This document shows, piece by piece, positions 1 to 5,001 of a DNA stretch of 5,086 nt (position 1 is the first letter of the stretch; every line of letters starts with the position of its first letter). A model generated the notes under the pieces. It did not search any database and had not been told where the DNA came from. It was given only the letters and a program-made list of their open reading frames with translations. The position numbers were made by a program, and so were the translations under genes. The DNA comes from Opitutaceae bacterium (GTDB lineage: Bacteria > Verrucomicrobiota > Verrucomicrobiia > Opitutales > Opitutaceae), in assembly GCA_031254955.1 (NCBI GenBank), contig JAIRTK010000240.1:1-5086 (forward strand). The letters run 5' to 3'.

Positions 1-226
1 AATACACAAAATGGCCGAGGCGGTGGAAGGGGATGCGGCGGCGTTTGGTCCATTCGCGCAGCGTGCGAATCGACGGCTCCTTTCCCTGGGGAAAAATGCC
101 GCTCATGCGCAGCCCGTTGATGTCGGCGAGCGGTCGGATGTCGGCGTTGATTGCGGCGGCGCCCGTGGTGTTTGTGCCTGCGGCGGCGGCTGTGTTTATG
201 GGTGTGGTGTTTTGCGTGGTTTCCAT
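1..226 (-). CDS. Excisionase-like helix-turn-helix DNA-binding protein (partial, runs off left edge)
   Basis: This reading frame is open from an ATG at 226-224 to the window edge and gives 75 residues without a stop. After an Ala/Thr/Asn-rich, probably disordered leader (about residues 1-27) comes a segment at about 48-75 reading PSIRTLREWTKRRRIPF followed by HRLGHFVY. This is the pattern of the MerR/excisionase-type winged helix (HTH_17-like): a recognition helix with R-x-L-R-x-W, then a basic turn and a wing strand. The start is fixed because an in-frame TGA lies at 244-242 and no other start codon falls between; M41 is a possible but less likely internal start. An AAGGGC run abuts the ATG and is too close to be a normal ribosome-binding site. 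It follows the tyrosine recombinase on the same strand, so a role as recombination directionality factor or repressor of the same mobile element is likely but inferred. The C-terminus is not visible. Confidence 0.72.
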   Translation of the reverse strand, partial: METTQNTTPINTAAAAGTNTTGAAAINADIRPLADINGLRMSGIFPQGKEPSIRTLREWTKRRRIPFHRLGHFVY

Positions 227-326
227 GCCCTTGTCGCGCGGTCAACGCGACGCGGCGGCGGCGCTGCTTGCGCATCCCCGCGTGGGGCGGCTCGAAAACG
301 ACGGCGGGAAGCCGGCGGCAGGCGCG

Positions 327-356
327 GCGCAAGCGGCCTTTGCGGGCCGCCTGCGC
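327..356. other. Strong hairpin in the recombinase-HTH gap
   Basis: Arms GCGCAAGCGGCC (327-338) and GGCCGCCTGCGC (345-356) are complementary in 11 of 12 positions around a six-base loop. It lies in the 182-base gap between the recombinase stop and the HTH start. No T-run follows it on either strand, so it is not a standard intrinsic terminator. It could be an attenuator, an mRNA-stabilising structure or a recombination site. The structure is seen; the role is unknown. Confidence 0.5.
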
Positions 357-381
357 AACACGGAGTCAGAGCCGGAGCCGA

Positions 382-403
382 GGCGGCGCGCTGGCGCGCC
401 GCC
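382..403 (-). terminator. GC hairpin just downstream of the recombinase stop (terminator-like, no U-tract)
   Basis: Arms GGCGGCGCGC (382-391) and GCGCGCCGCC (394-403) are perfect inverted repeats; folded, they give a nine-base-pair stem with a CTGG loop. On the minus strand the hairpin begins six bases after the recombinase stop codon (TAG, 411-409). It lacks the T-run of an intrinsic terminator, so it may only reduce read-through into the HTH gene or protect the 3' end of the recombinase message. Confidence 0.4.
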
Positions 404-408
404 AGTGC

Positions 409-1713
409 CTAGGCTGCGAGCTGGCGCGCCTCGGCGGGGGCGGACGCTTCCACGACGCAAACGGCGGGTTTCCGCGCGGCGCCGCCCCGCGCCGTGTTTG
501 CCTGGCTCGTGGTCGCCTCCGCCTGCGGAGCGTTTTCCGGCACGGCATGGCGCAACGGCACGATATCGAAAAACGCCTCCGCCTCCCGCGGTGTCGTCAC
601 GTTCAGGTAATGCTTGCGGATGATTTCCTCGGAGTTGCCCGCCTGCAACGCCGTGTCCCCCATCGAGCGGAATTTCGCCACGTGCATCGAGATGAACGTG
701 TGCCGCAGCACGTCGTGCCCGACGCCGAATTTTTGGCGGATGCGCGTGATTTTCCCCGCGACGTTCCTCATTTTTTCCTTGGGCGGAATGACGGTGTATT
801 CGTTCAGCGGATACGCGCGCAGCCACGCCGCAAGATTCGGCTGGATGGTGACCATGCGGCACATGTTCACCTTGGAAACCCACGGCTCGATGGTGATGGC
901 GGCGGTTTCAAGACGCACGTCGGCGGCGGGCAGCTTGGAAATCTCCCCGTCGGGCCGGATGCCGGCGAACAGGCACAGCGCGAAATACGGCACGAGCGCG
1001 CCGTCATGGACGGCTTCGACGTGCGTCATGAGTTGCGCGACGCGCGCGGTGCTCAGCGCCGGGGCCGATCCCCGGTTATGCCCGGTGCGCTGCCGGGCGA
1101 CGGCCTTCACCGGATTTTCCAACAGCCAGCCTTGGGCCGGGGCGCAGGCGTATTTGAAAAAGGTGGACAGGGTGGCGCGGCGGTTGTTCTGCGTCTTCGC
1201 CGCGGCCGAGTCCCGGCGGAGGTATTCCAGAAGCCTCCCGGTCGTGAGTTCGCCCAAGGTGCGATTGGGAAAGTATTCCTCGAAAAGCGTCAGTTCGGTA
1301 CGAATGGCGTCATGCTGCCGCTGGCAGATGGCCTTCCGGGTCACTTCCTTGGCGCGCTCCGCGAGGTAGGAGACAATCGCGTCGGCAAGGGGCTGGCCGG
1401 ACTTCGGCTCGCGATGGGTCTCCAAGCCAACGTCGAGGTAAAACGTCAGCGTGCGCGGCTTGCTTTTGAGCTTGAGGAACACGGCCTCGGCCTCGCGCAA
1501 CTGAGGCTCGGTGAGGAAGGTCGAGGTCACGCGCAAGTCCGAATCGGCCTGCGCCTGCCTGAGTTGCAGGGTGCCGCGCTCAAGGATGGCGGCCTCCCGG
1601 GTCTTGAAGTTTTTGCGGATGCGTTCGCCGAGCAACCAGCCGGCCACGCGGAACGAAATCACGCCGTTGCGGTTCTTGAACGGCTTGATGATGAATGCGG
1701 ATTTTGTTTTCAT
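409..1713 (-). CDS. Tyrosine recombinase / integrase
   Basis: This 434-residue site-specific recombinase cuts and rejoins DNA through a covalent 3'-phosphotyrosine; it probably integrates or excises a mobile element. Layout: a basic N-terminal region with an Arm-type strand pattern (PFKNRNGVISFRV, then RIRKNFKTREAA, about residues 11-42), a linker, a helical core-binding domain (about 105-195) and the catalytic domain (about 215-375). Catalytic residues are visible: R253 (FAGIRPDGEI), K281 (VSKVNMCR), H333 and R337 (HDVLRHTF) and nucleophile Y369 (RKHYLNV). The position normally His or Trp in the GHS box is Asn (N360, GNSEE), which I associate with verrucomicrobial and planctomycete integrases. 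An Ala/Thr-rich tail of about 65 residues follows the Tyr, longer than usual. The ATG at 1713 is the best start: the N-terminal motif begins right after it, although the ribosome-binding site is weak (GGCGG, 11 bases upstream). All domains are present, so it is probably active. The excisionase-like gene follows it on the same strand. Confidence 0.95.
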   Translation of the reverse strand: MKTKSAFIIKPFKNRNGVISFRVAGWLLGERIRKNFKTREAAILERGTLQLRQAQADSDLRVTSTFLTEPQLREAEAVFLKLKSKPRTLTFYLDVGLETHREPKSGQPLADAIVSYLAERAKEVTRKAICQRQHDAIRTELTLFEEYFPNRTLGELTTGRLLEYLRRDSAAAKTQNNRRATLSTFFKYACAPAQGWLLENPVKAVARQRTGHNRGSAPALSTARVAQLMTHVEAVHDGALVPYFALCLFAGIRPDGEISKLPAADVRLETAAITIEPWVSKVNMCRMVTIQPNLAAWLRAYPLNEYTVIPPKEKMRNVAGKITRIRQKFGVGHDVLRHTFISMHVAKFRSMGDTALQAGNSEEIIRKHYLNVTTPREAEAFFDIVPLRHAVPENAPQAEATTSQANTARGGAARKPAVCVVEASAPAEARQLAA

Positions 1714-1717
1714 TGAT

Positions 1718-1745
1718 TAGGTTTCCGCCGTCAACTGGCAACCTA
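1718..1745. promoter_or_regulatory. Inverted repeat just upstream of the recombinase start (possible operator)
   Basis: TAGGTT (1718-1723) and AACCTA (1740-1745) form a perfect six-base inverted repeat with a 16-base spacer. Read on the minus strand, it ends four bases before the recombinase ATG. The position suits an operator for autoregulation or binding by the neighbouring HTH protein, or a weak hairpin over the ribosome-binding site. Only the symmetry is observed; short repeats like this also occur by chance. Confidence 0.3.
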
Positions 1746-1785
1746 TTCGCGTCACTCTCGCCTTACCTCGGTAGTTCCTCGGTTC

Positions 1786-1849
1786 GGCGCGGGCATCCTG
1801 CCGGCACAGACGGCACTCCACGCCGTCCCCGCCCGTGGACGCCCGCGCC
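1786..1849. repeat. Long GC-rich inverted repeat in the divergent intergenic region
   Basis: Outer arms GGCGCGGGC (1786-1794) and GCCCGCGCC (1841-1849) are perfectly complementary over nine bases. Inside sits a second perfect hairpin, GACGGC (1809-1814) with GCCGTC (1822-1827), and the word GCATCCTGCCGGC. The result is a two-tier stem of 64 bases between the divergent recombinase and beta-strand genes. It could be a terminator or a dispersed palindromic element; no T-run is present. Confidence 0.5.
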
Positions 1850-1987
1850 CCCGCCTACTCACCATCCCCCACCCCATCGCCCCGCTTGAGATAAAAACCT
1901 ATCCCCCCACCCAAAACATCCGCGCCCTTCGCCGCCAACTTCATCCCCGCCCGATAAAATCAAGCACTCTCCCAACCCAAACCCCCG

Positions 1988-3252
1988 ATGACGAGCCACA
2001 CCATGCCAATCAACACCAAGAACTCCCCGTTTAACCAACACGTCCCCGCGCGCCGCCGCCTTCCGGGCGCCGCCCTCGGCCTTTCGCTCCTTGCGTTCCT
2101 CCTGTCGCCGCCGCCCACGTCGGCCCAAGCCACCTATTATTGGGACCTCTCCGGGGGCGCGACCGCCTCCGGCACCACCACCGAGGGCGGCGACGGCCTC
2201 TGGACCGACAACTATTTTTGGTGGGACGGTGCATCATCGAAACCCAGCACTACCTCCGTGGTTCGCTCCCCCACGGTCAACCTGAACACGGACACCACGC
2301 TCTTCAAATCCCTGCGCCTTTATGTGGACACCGGCGTGCTCAACGTCCATTCTGGCTCCTTGGTCATTGACTATCCGTTGTCCAACAGCGGCAACCTCCA
2401 CTATTATCCCTTCTCCATCGGCGCGGGGCAGTCCTACGAGGCAGTTCCCGAGGAGCAACGCGCCGTGGTCAACCTGAACGGCGGCCATATTTTCGTCTCC
2501 GCGACATGGACGACGAATCACCCCATAGATGGCTTGGCGCCCGCACCGTTTAACGATAAAAACGGCCTCTACGGATAACTCGGCAACGTCGCCGCCTCCT
2601 CCAGAATCAACAACGACGGCGCCGGCGGCACCTTCAACCTCAACGGCGGCATCCTCGCCCCCCCCAAAAAAAACATCGTCGCCAACCCCGACGCCACCAA
2701 CGCCACCACCCGCTTCGTCTTCAACGGCGGCACCCTGATGGCCTTCGACACCAACCTCCAACGCCACCTCGACACCTTCATCAGCGGCTTCGGCACCGTC
2801 GATGCCGGCGCGAAAAAAGCCCTCTGGATCGCCGAAGGCGACGCGCTCATCGACACCGGCTCCCTCACCATCACCGGCTCCATCAACGCCGTCGCCACCA
2901 TCGCCTCCGAACTCCAAGGCATCGGTGGCCTCAAAAAGCTCGGCGCGCACACACACCCCTCCGCCTCGCCCCCACCGGCGCCCTCGGCACCTCCACCCTC
3001 GCCAAAACCGGCGCCGGCACCCTCCACCTCGACACCGCCCAGTTCGCCCCCGCCCTCGGCCCTGAAACCCGCGTCAACAAAGCCGCCGCCAACCGCGACC
3101 GCCACTCCCTCAATGGCACCCTCTCTGTGCCTGGTGAACCCAACCCCCGTGCCGCGCCCATGACCGCCGAAACCCATGCGTTTTTATTTAACCACGGAGA
3201 CACGAAGTCAGGAATGATACCATTTCCCGACGAGATTGTATCTTCAGGGTAG
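1988..3252 (+). pseudogene. Secreted autotransporter-associated beta-strand repeat protein, broken by a stop and a frameshift
   Basis: The intact first part (1988-2578, 196 codons) encodes a Sec signal peptide: basic ARRR at 21-24, a hydrophobic core to about residue 40, and an A-x-A site (A46-Q47-A48). The mature start is TYYWDLSGG with downstream GLWTDNYFWWD, the usual N-terminal strand of autotransporter-associated beta-helix proteins. An in-frame TAA (2576-2578) ends it, but the same frame stays open and similar (FNLNGG, FVFNGGTL, DTGSLTITGS) to about 2950. Near 2949-2959 the reading moves to the next frame, which reads LRLAPTGALG and then LAKTGAGTLHLDTAQ, the hallmark K-T-G-x-G-T-L repeat, and stops at 3250-3252. 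Without the frameshift correction the old frame becomes Pro/Ser-rich and ends at 3163. No autotransporter barrel or PEP-CTERM anchor is seen, so the 3' end is probably lost. The start is uncertain: no clear Shine-Dalgarno precedes ATG 1988 or ATG 2003. The function would be surface or secreted; the ligand is unknown. Confidence 0.8.
2658..2673 (+). repeat. C8A8 double homopolymer tract inside the pseudogene
   Basis: Eight C (2658-2665) run directly into eight A (2666-2673) within the coding frame of the decayed beta-strand gene. The frame is the same on both sides (LNGG before, IVANPDATN after), so in this copy the tract causes no shift. Such tracts are prone to replication slippage. Adjacent slippage may also explain the CACACACA run near the true frameshift. 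Confidence 0.6.
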
Positions 3253-3365
3253 GGTGGTCTCACCGAGACCGTCGATGCTTGCTCTCCGTGTCTGGAGCAT
3301 TTCTGCCCCGTCCGGCACTTCGCATCCCTCACGATTATAAAAAATTCATCTTACAACTCCGTGGT
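3191..3365. repeat. Palindromic element A (ACCACGGAG / CTCCGTGGT)
   Basis: ACCACGGAG (3191-3199) is perfectly complementary to CTCCGTGGT (3357-3365), and the overlapping CACGGAGA (3193-3200) to TCTCCGTG (3283-3290). Between them is a tight hairpin, GGTCTC (3256-3261), loop ACC, GAGACC (3265-3270). The words recall the ACCACGGAGACACGGAG type of intergenic palindrome that I recall from several bacterial lineages (memory, not a search). The right arm seems split or duplicated by about 65 bases. Its left end overlaps the last codons of the decayed beta-strand gene and may mark its truncation. Confidence 0.6.
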
Positions 3366-3392
3366 CAAACTAACGGTTTATTTTTCATCTTG

Positions 3393-3440
3393 CACAAAGA
3401 CACAAAGAAGAGGCGCACCACATTCCTTCGTGCCTTTGTG
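3393..3440. repeat. Palindromic element B (CACAAAG type)
   Basis: CACAAAGACACAAAG (3393-3407) faces CTTCGTGCCTTTGTG (3426-3440). Thirteen of 15 positions pair, with mismatches at 3400/3433 and 3404/3429. The left arm is an internal tandem of an eight-base word (CACAAAGA) and has no T. No reading frame of note covers it. Confidence 0.6.
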
Positions 3441-3481
3441 TGAGAAATTTAACGATTCGATTTTATTAACCGAAGTTACGC

Positions 3482-3576
3482 GCCGCCTTCGTAGCGCAGG
3501 TTTCCAAACCTGCCGAACACGCAACACCTGCGTAGAATGCAGCAGACTCGAAAGTCCGAGCTACGACCAAGGCGGC
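3482..3576. repeat. Branched palindromic element C (GTAGCGCA type)
   Basis: Outer arms: GCCGCCTT (3482-3489) pairs with AAGGCGGC (3569-3576), and CGTAGC (3490-3495) with GCTACG (3560-3565). This makes 14 base pairs interrupted only by a three-base bulge (3566-3568). Inside are two further hairpins: GCAGGTTT (3496-3503) with AAACCTGC (3506-3513), and GACT (3545-3548) with AGTC (3553-3556). The whole folds into a closed multi-branch structure of 95 bases. It is not a tRNA: there is no T-arm consensus or CCA. It shares the word CGTAGCGCA with the element at 4691-4734. Confidence 0.7.
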
Positions 3577-3594
3577 ACGTCCCATCAGTTATTA

Positions 3595-3665
3595 AACAGA
3601 AGAAAGCGAAGGAAACAAAAAATACATCCCCATACATTTCTTGGCCCCCTCTGTTTCCTTCTGTT
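3595..3665. repeat. Palindromic element D (AACAGAAGGAAACA type)
   Basis: The right arm 3652-3665 (TGTTTCCTTCTGTT) is the complement of AACAGAA (3595-3601) plus GGAAACA (3611-3617). In the left arm these halves are separated by nine extra bases (3602-3610). The left side is entirely A/C/G. The central loop contains CATACATTTC. Confidence 0.58.
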
Positions 3666-3685
3666 CAAAACAATGATTCGTTTTC

Positions 3686-3751
3686 AATAACCACAAAAAG
3701 CACAAAACTGAATAGCTCCCCCTGTGTATCCCGTGCCTCCTTGTGGCTATT
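3686..3751. repeat. Palindromic element E (AACCACAA type)
   Basis: AATAACCACAA (3686-3696) pairs with TTGTGGCTATT (3741-3751) at 10 of 11 positions (mismatch 3690/3747). The left arm continues as AAAGCACAAAAC without any T, a near-repeat of the CACAA word. It lies between elements D and F with spacers of 20 and 11 bases. Confidence 0.55.
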
Positions 3752-3762
3752 TTAATAATTCT

Positions 3763-3850
3763 GTTAAACTATCACAAATTATACAGACTGCCACAGATTC
3801 ATCATAAACAACAATCTATGCAAATCCGCGCAATCTGTGGACAGTTTAAC
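3763..3850. repeat. Palindromic element F (CCACAGATT type)
   Basis: GTTAAACT (3763-3770) is perfectly complementary to AGTTTAAC (3843-3850), and CCACAGATT (3791-3799) to AATCTGTGG (3832-3840). The two words are 20 bases apart on the left but only two bases apart on the right. An alternative inner stem, ACTGCCACAGATT (3787-3799), pairs with the right arm with one bulged A (3841). The CCACAGATT/AATCTGTGG word is one I recall from intergenic repeats in several phyla. Confidence 0.62.
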
Positions 3851-3993
3851 ATCAATCGTTGACTGCAGAAAGGCTCCACCCCCCTAATTAAGTATAAATA
3901 AATTAATAATCCTGCCACATTCTGATAGCTTCGCTCCCTTCGCGGCCCCCCTCTCCTTCCCTTCAAAAAAACTTGCTCCATATTATATTGCCC

Positions 3994-4118
3994 ATGATGC
4001 CTGCCCGTATCCTTGCTTCCCTCCTTCTCGTGCATTGACTTGTCCCGCTGGCGCATCCCGCCGGGCCGCCACCCGAGGTGGAGGCCCGGCTCAGGCAGCT
4101 CGCCGATCTTGAAACACC
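3994..4118 (+). pseudogene. Possible N-terminal relic of a secreted protein
   Basis: From tandem ATGs at 3994 and 3997 the frame reads MMPARILASLLLVH, then a TGA (4036-4038), then LVPLAHPAGPPPEVEARLRQ in the same frame. A basic residue, a hydrophobic stretch and an Ala/Pro-rich end are what a broken signal peptide would look like, and VEARLRQLADLE would fit a GH3 N-terminus (VEAR followed by a short helix). That match is weak. It lies just before, and in a different frame from, the GH3 C-terminal fragment, so the two may be the ends of one gene with most of the middle deleted. No Shine-Dalgarno is seen. The AT-rich stretch 3884-3912 is the only promoter-like region upstream, without a clear -35/-10 pair. 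Confidence 0.3.
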
Positions 4119-4301
4119 GTGGTGTGCGTGCCCGCCGACGCGGGCGTCGCGATGGACTGGGTTCCCATCGAGTTATCCGTGGAGGTGTTCCGTTTCTGGA
4201 ATGTTTCCACGCATGCCTGGCGTGTCGAAGCAGACGAGTTTGAAATACGCGTAGGCGCATCTTCACGCTCGCTGCCGCTAAAGCAAAAACTGCATCTTTG
4301 A
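4113..4301 (+). pseudogene. C-terminal fragment of a GH3 glycosidase (Fn3-like domain)
   Basis: The frame opens after a TGA (4110-4112) and ends at TGA 4299-4301, about 62 codons. It reads FRFWNVSTHAW (4188-4220) and VEADEFEIRVGASSR (4224-4268), ending LPLKQKLHL. This is the C-terminal strand pattern of the Fn3-like domain closing many family 3 beta-glucosidases and xylosidases (an F/W strand, W-x-V-E-x-x-x-F-E-I-x-V-G-x-S-S-R, then alternating hydrophobics to the end). Such enzymes are 700-900 residues long, so over 90 percent is missing, including the catalytic domains. The GTG at 4119 could start a 60-residue peptide, but a lone C-terminal strand set is unlikely to function. Preservation of the exact C-terminus suggests a relatively recent deletion. 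Confidence 0.7.
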
Positions 4302-4329
4302 TTTCCCTCAATCTGATGTAAGAATCAAA
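4297..4329. terminator. Inverted repeat at the end of the GH3 relic
   Basis: TTTGATT (4297-4303), which includes the stop codon, is perfectly complementary to AATCAAA (4323-4329), with a 19-base loop. It could be the remains of a terminator, but the stem is AT-rich and weak and no T-run follows on the plus strand. Confidence 0.25.
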
Positions 4330-4341
4330 AAGGATGAGGAA

Positions 4342-4400
4342 GGGCGCTCGCGCAAGGAGCGGCGGCGACCCGCCGCCGGACGCGAGCCACGCGAGCGCCC
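4342..4400. repeat. Nested GC hairpin with 11-bp outer stem
   Basis: GGGCGCTCGCG (4342-4352) is perfectly complementary to CGCGAGCGCCC (4390-4400). Inside is a perfect eight-base-pair hairpin, CGGCGGCG (4360-4367), loop ACC, CGCCGCCG (4371-4378). No T-run follows. It resembles a REP-like element or a very stable RNA or cruciform structure. Confidence 0.6.
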
Positions 4401-4411
4401 CGCCCGTTCCC

Positions 4412-4479
4412 CGAGGGCTTTCGCGCAGCCCCTCGCAAACCGGCGAAGCTTCGCCTCGTCCGGCGGCGGAACGCCGCCG
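4412..4479. repeat. Series of three short hairpins
   Basis: CGAGGGCT (4412-4419) pairs with AGCCCCTCG (4427-4435) with one bulge. GGCGAAGCTTCGCC (4442-4455) is a perfect 14-base palindrome. CGGCGGCG (4461-4468) pairs with CGCCGCCG (4472-4479) around a GAA loop. The last stem is identical to the inner stem at 4360-4378 but has a different loop. Confidence 0.55.
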
Positions 4480-4576
4480 CTTTCACCCGGATGCGCCCGT
4501 CCTTCATTACGGAGTGCAATTTGCCGGCGCTCCCAGTCGCTGGCGCGGGGACGTGGGCACCCCCAAAAAAACCGGA

Positions 4577-4609
4577 CGCGCGGAAAAAATAAGTTGCACT
4601 GTCCGCGCG
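4577..4609. repeat. Inverted repeat CGCGCGG / CCGCGCG
   Basis: CGCGCGG (4577-4583) is complementary to CCGCGCG (4603-4609) across a 19-base AT-richer loop containing AAAAAATAAG. An A-run (4564-4571) precedes the left arm, so read on the minus strand this is a GC stem followed by T-residues, a possible minus-strand intrinsic terminator. No gene it would serve is visible. Confidence 0.35.
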
Positions 4610-4690
4610 CAAGGCCTACACGAGCCGACTTCACCGTCGGGGATTGAGCAGCAATCAATCGCCTGCGGACGTTCTTTCGACAACGCTTGG

Positions 4691-4734
4691 GTAGCACAGG
4701 GAAGGCCGTGAAAACCGGCCACAGTTGCGCTACG
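4691..4734 (-). repeat. GTAGCGCA-type palindromic element, opposite orientation to element C
   Basis: GTAGC (4691-4695) pairs with GCTAC (4729-4733), extended to eight of nine bases by ACA (4696-4698) and TGC (4726-4728). An inner stem, GGCCG (4704-4708) with CGGCC (4716-4720), has loop TGAAAAC. Read on the minus strand it starts CGTAGCGCA (4734-4726), identical to 3490-3498 of the branched element C. The two are therefore probably members of one repeat family with different inner parts. Confidence 0.55.
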
Positions 4735-5001
4735 GTAACGCATCAGACCAGACTTCCACCCGCCGCATTCCGCGCGCGGGGCAACGCCAATCGGGTTCGC
4801 GCCCGGTGAAGGCCAGAAGCGAGGCAGAAGCGCGCTCGACGCGCGCGCAGGCAACAGACGCCAAGTAACACACGCATCAGGCAATCCTCCGGGGAACCCC
4901 CCGCGCGGCCTTCCTGCTGCCCGTCACTTGAGCCTCGCCGCCTGCGCGACGGCAGCCGCGCTCCGACACATGCGGAGTCCGAACATCTGGCTGCCATGAG
5001 T

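Noticed and set aside
242..883. A 213-codon minus-strand frame overlapping the recombinase C-terminus
   Set aside because: Out-of-frame shadow of the recombinase, rich in Arg/Ala/Gly. It is in the frame of the HTH gene but ends at the TGA at 244-242 before that gene starts.
151..1716. A 521-codon plus-strand open frame opposite the recombinase
   Set aside because: It is antisense to a clearly recognisable integrase, its translation is Arg/Cys/Gly-rich without domains, and high GC commonly leaves such frames open.
2234..2956. A 240-codon minus-strand frame rich in Gly/Val/Glu/Asp
   Set aside because: It is the complement of the beta-strand pseudogene; its low-complexity composition follows from C-ending codons on the plus strand.
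2959..3163. Pro/Ser-rich C-terminal tail of the beta-strand protein (PPPAPSAPPPSPKPAPAP)
   Set aside because: It looks like a cell-wall linker but is the out-of-frame reading after the frameshift; the neighbouring frame gives the family repeat KTGAGTLHL.
2569..3177. A 202-codon minus-strand frame
   Set aside because: Shadow of the same pseudogene with no recognisable domain.
3361..3690. A 109-codon plus-strand frame through the palindrome array
   Set aside because: It crosses three inverted-repeat elements, has no domain and no ribosome-binding site, and its composition follows the repeats.
3180..3850. CRISPR array
   Set aside because: The repeated units are different inverted repeats with irregular spacing, not identical direct repeats with uniform spacers, and no cas gene is present.
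3802..4311. A 169-codon minus-strand frame opposite the GH3 relic
   Set aside because: The plus strand carries the recognisable GH3 C-terminus; this frame shows no family pattern.
4787..4806. GGGTTCGCGCCC as a tRNA T-arm
   Set aside because: The loop is not TTCRANY, and no acceptor, D or anticodon arm can be placed around it.
4308..4884. Overlapping minus-strand frames of 95-129 codons
   Set aside because: Mutually overlapping, Arg/Ala/Pro-rich and spanning strong hairpins; no domain or start signal.
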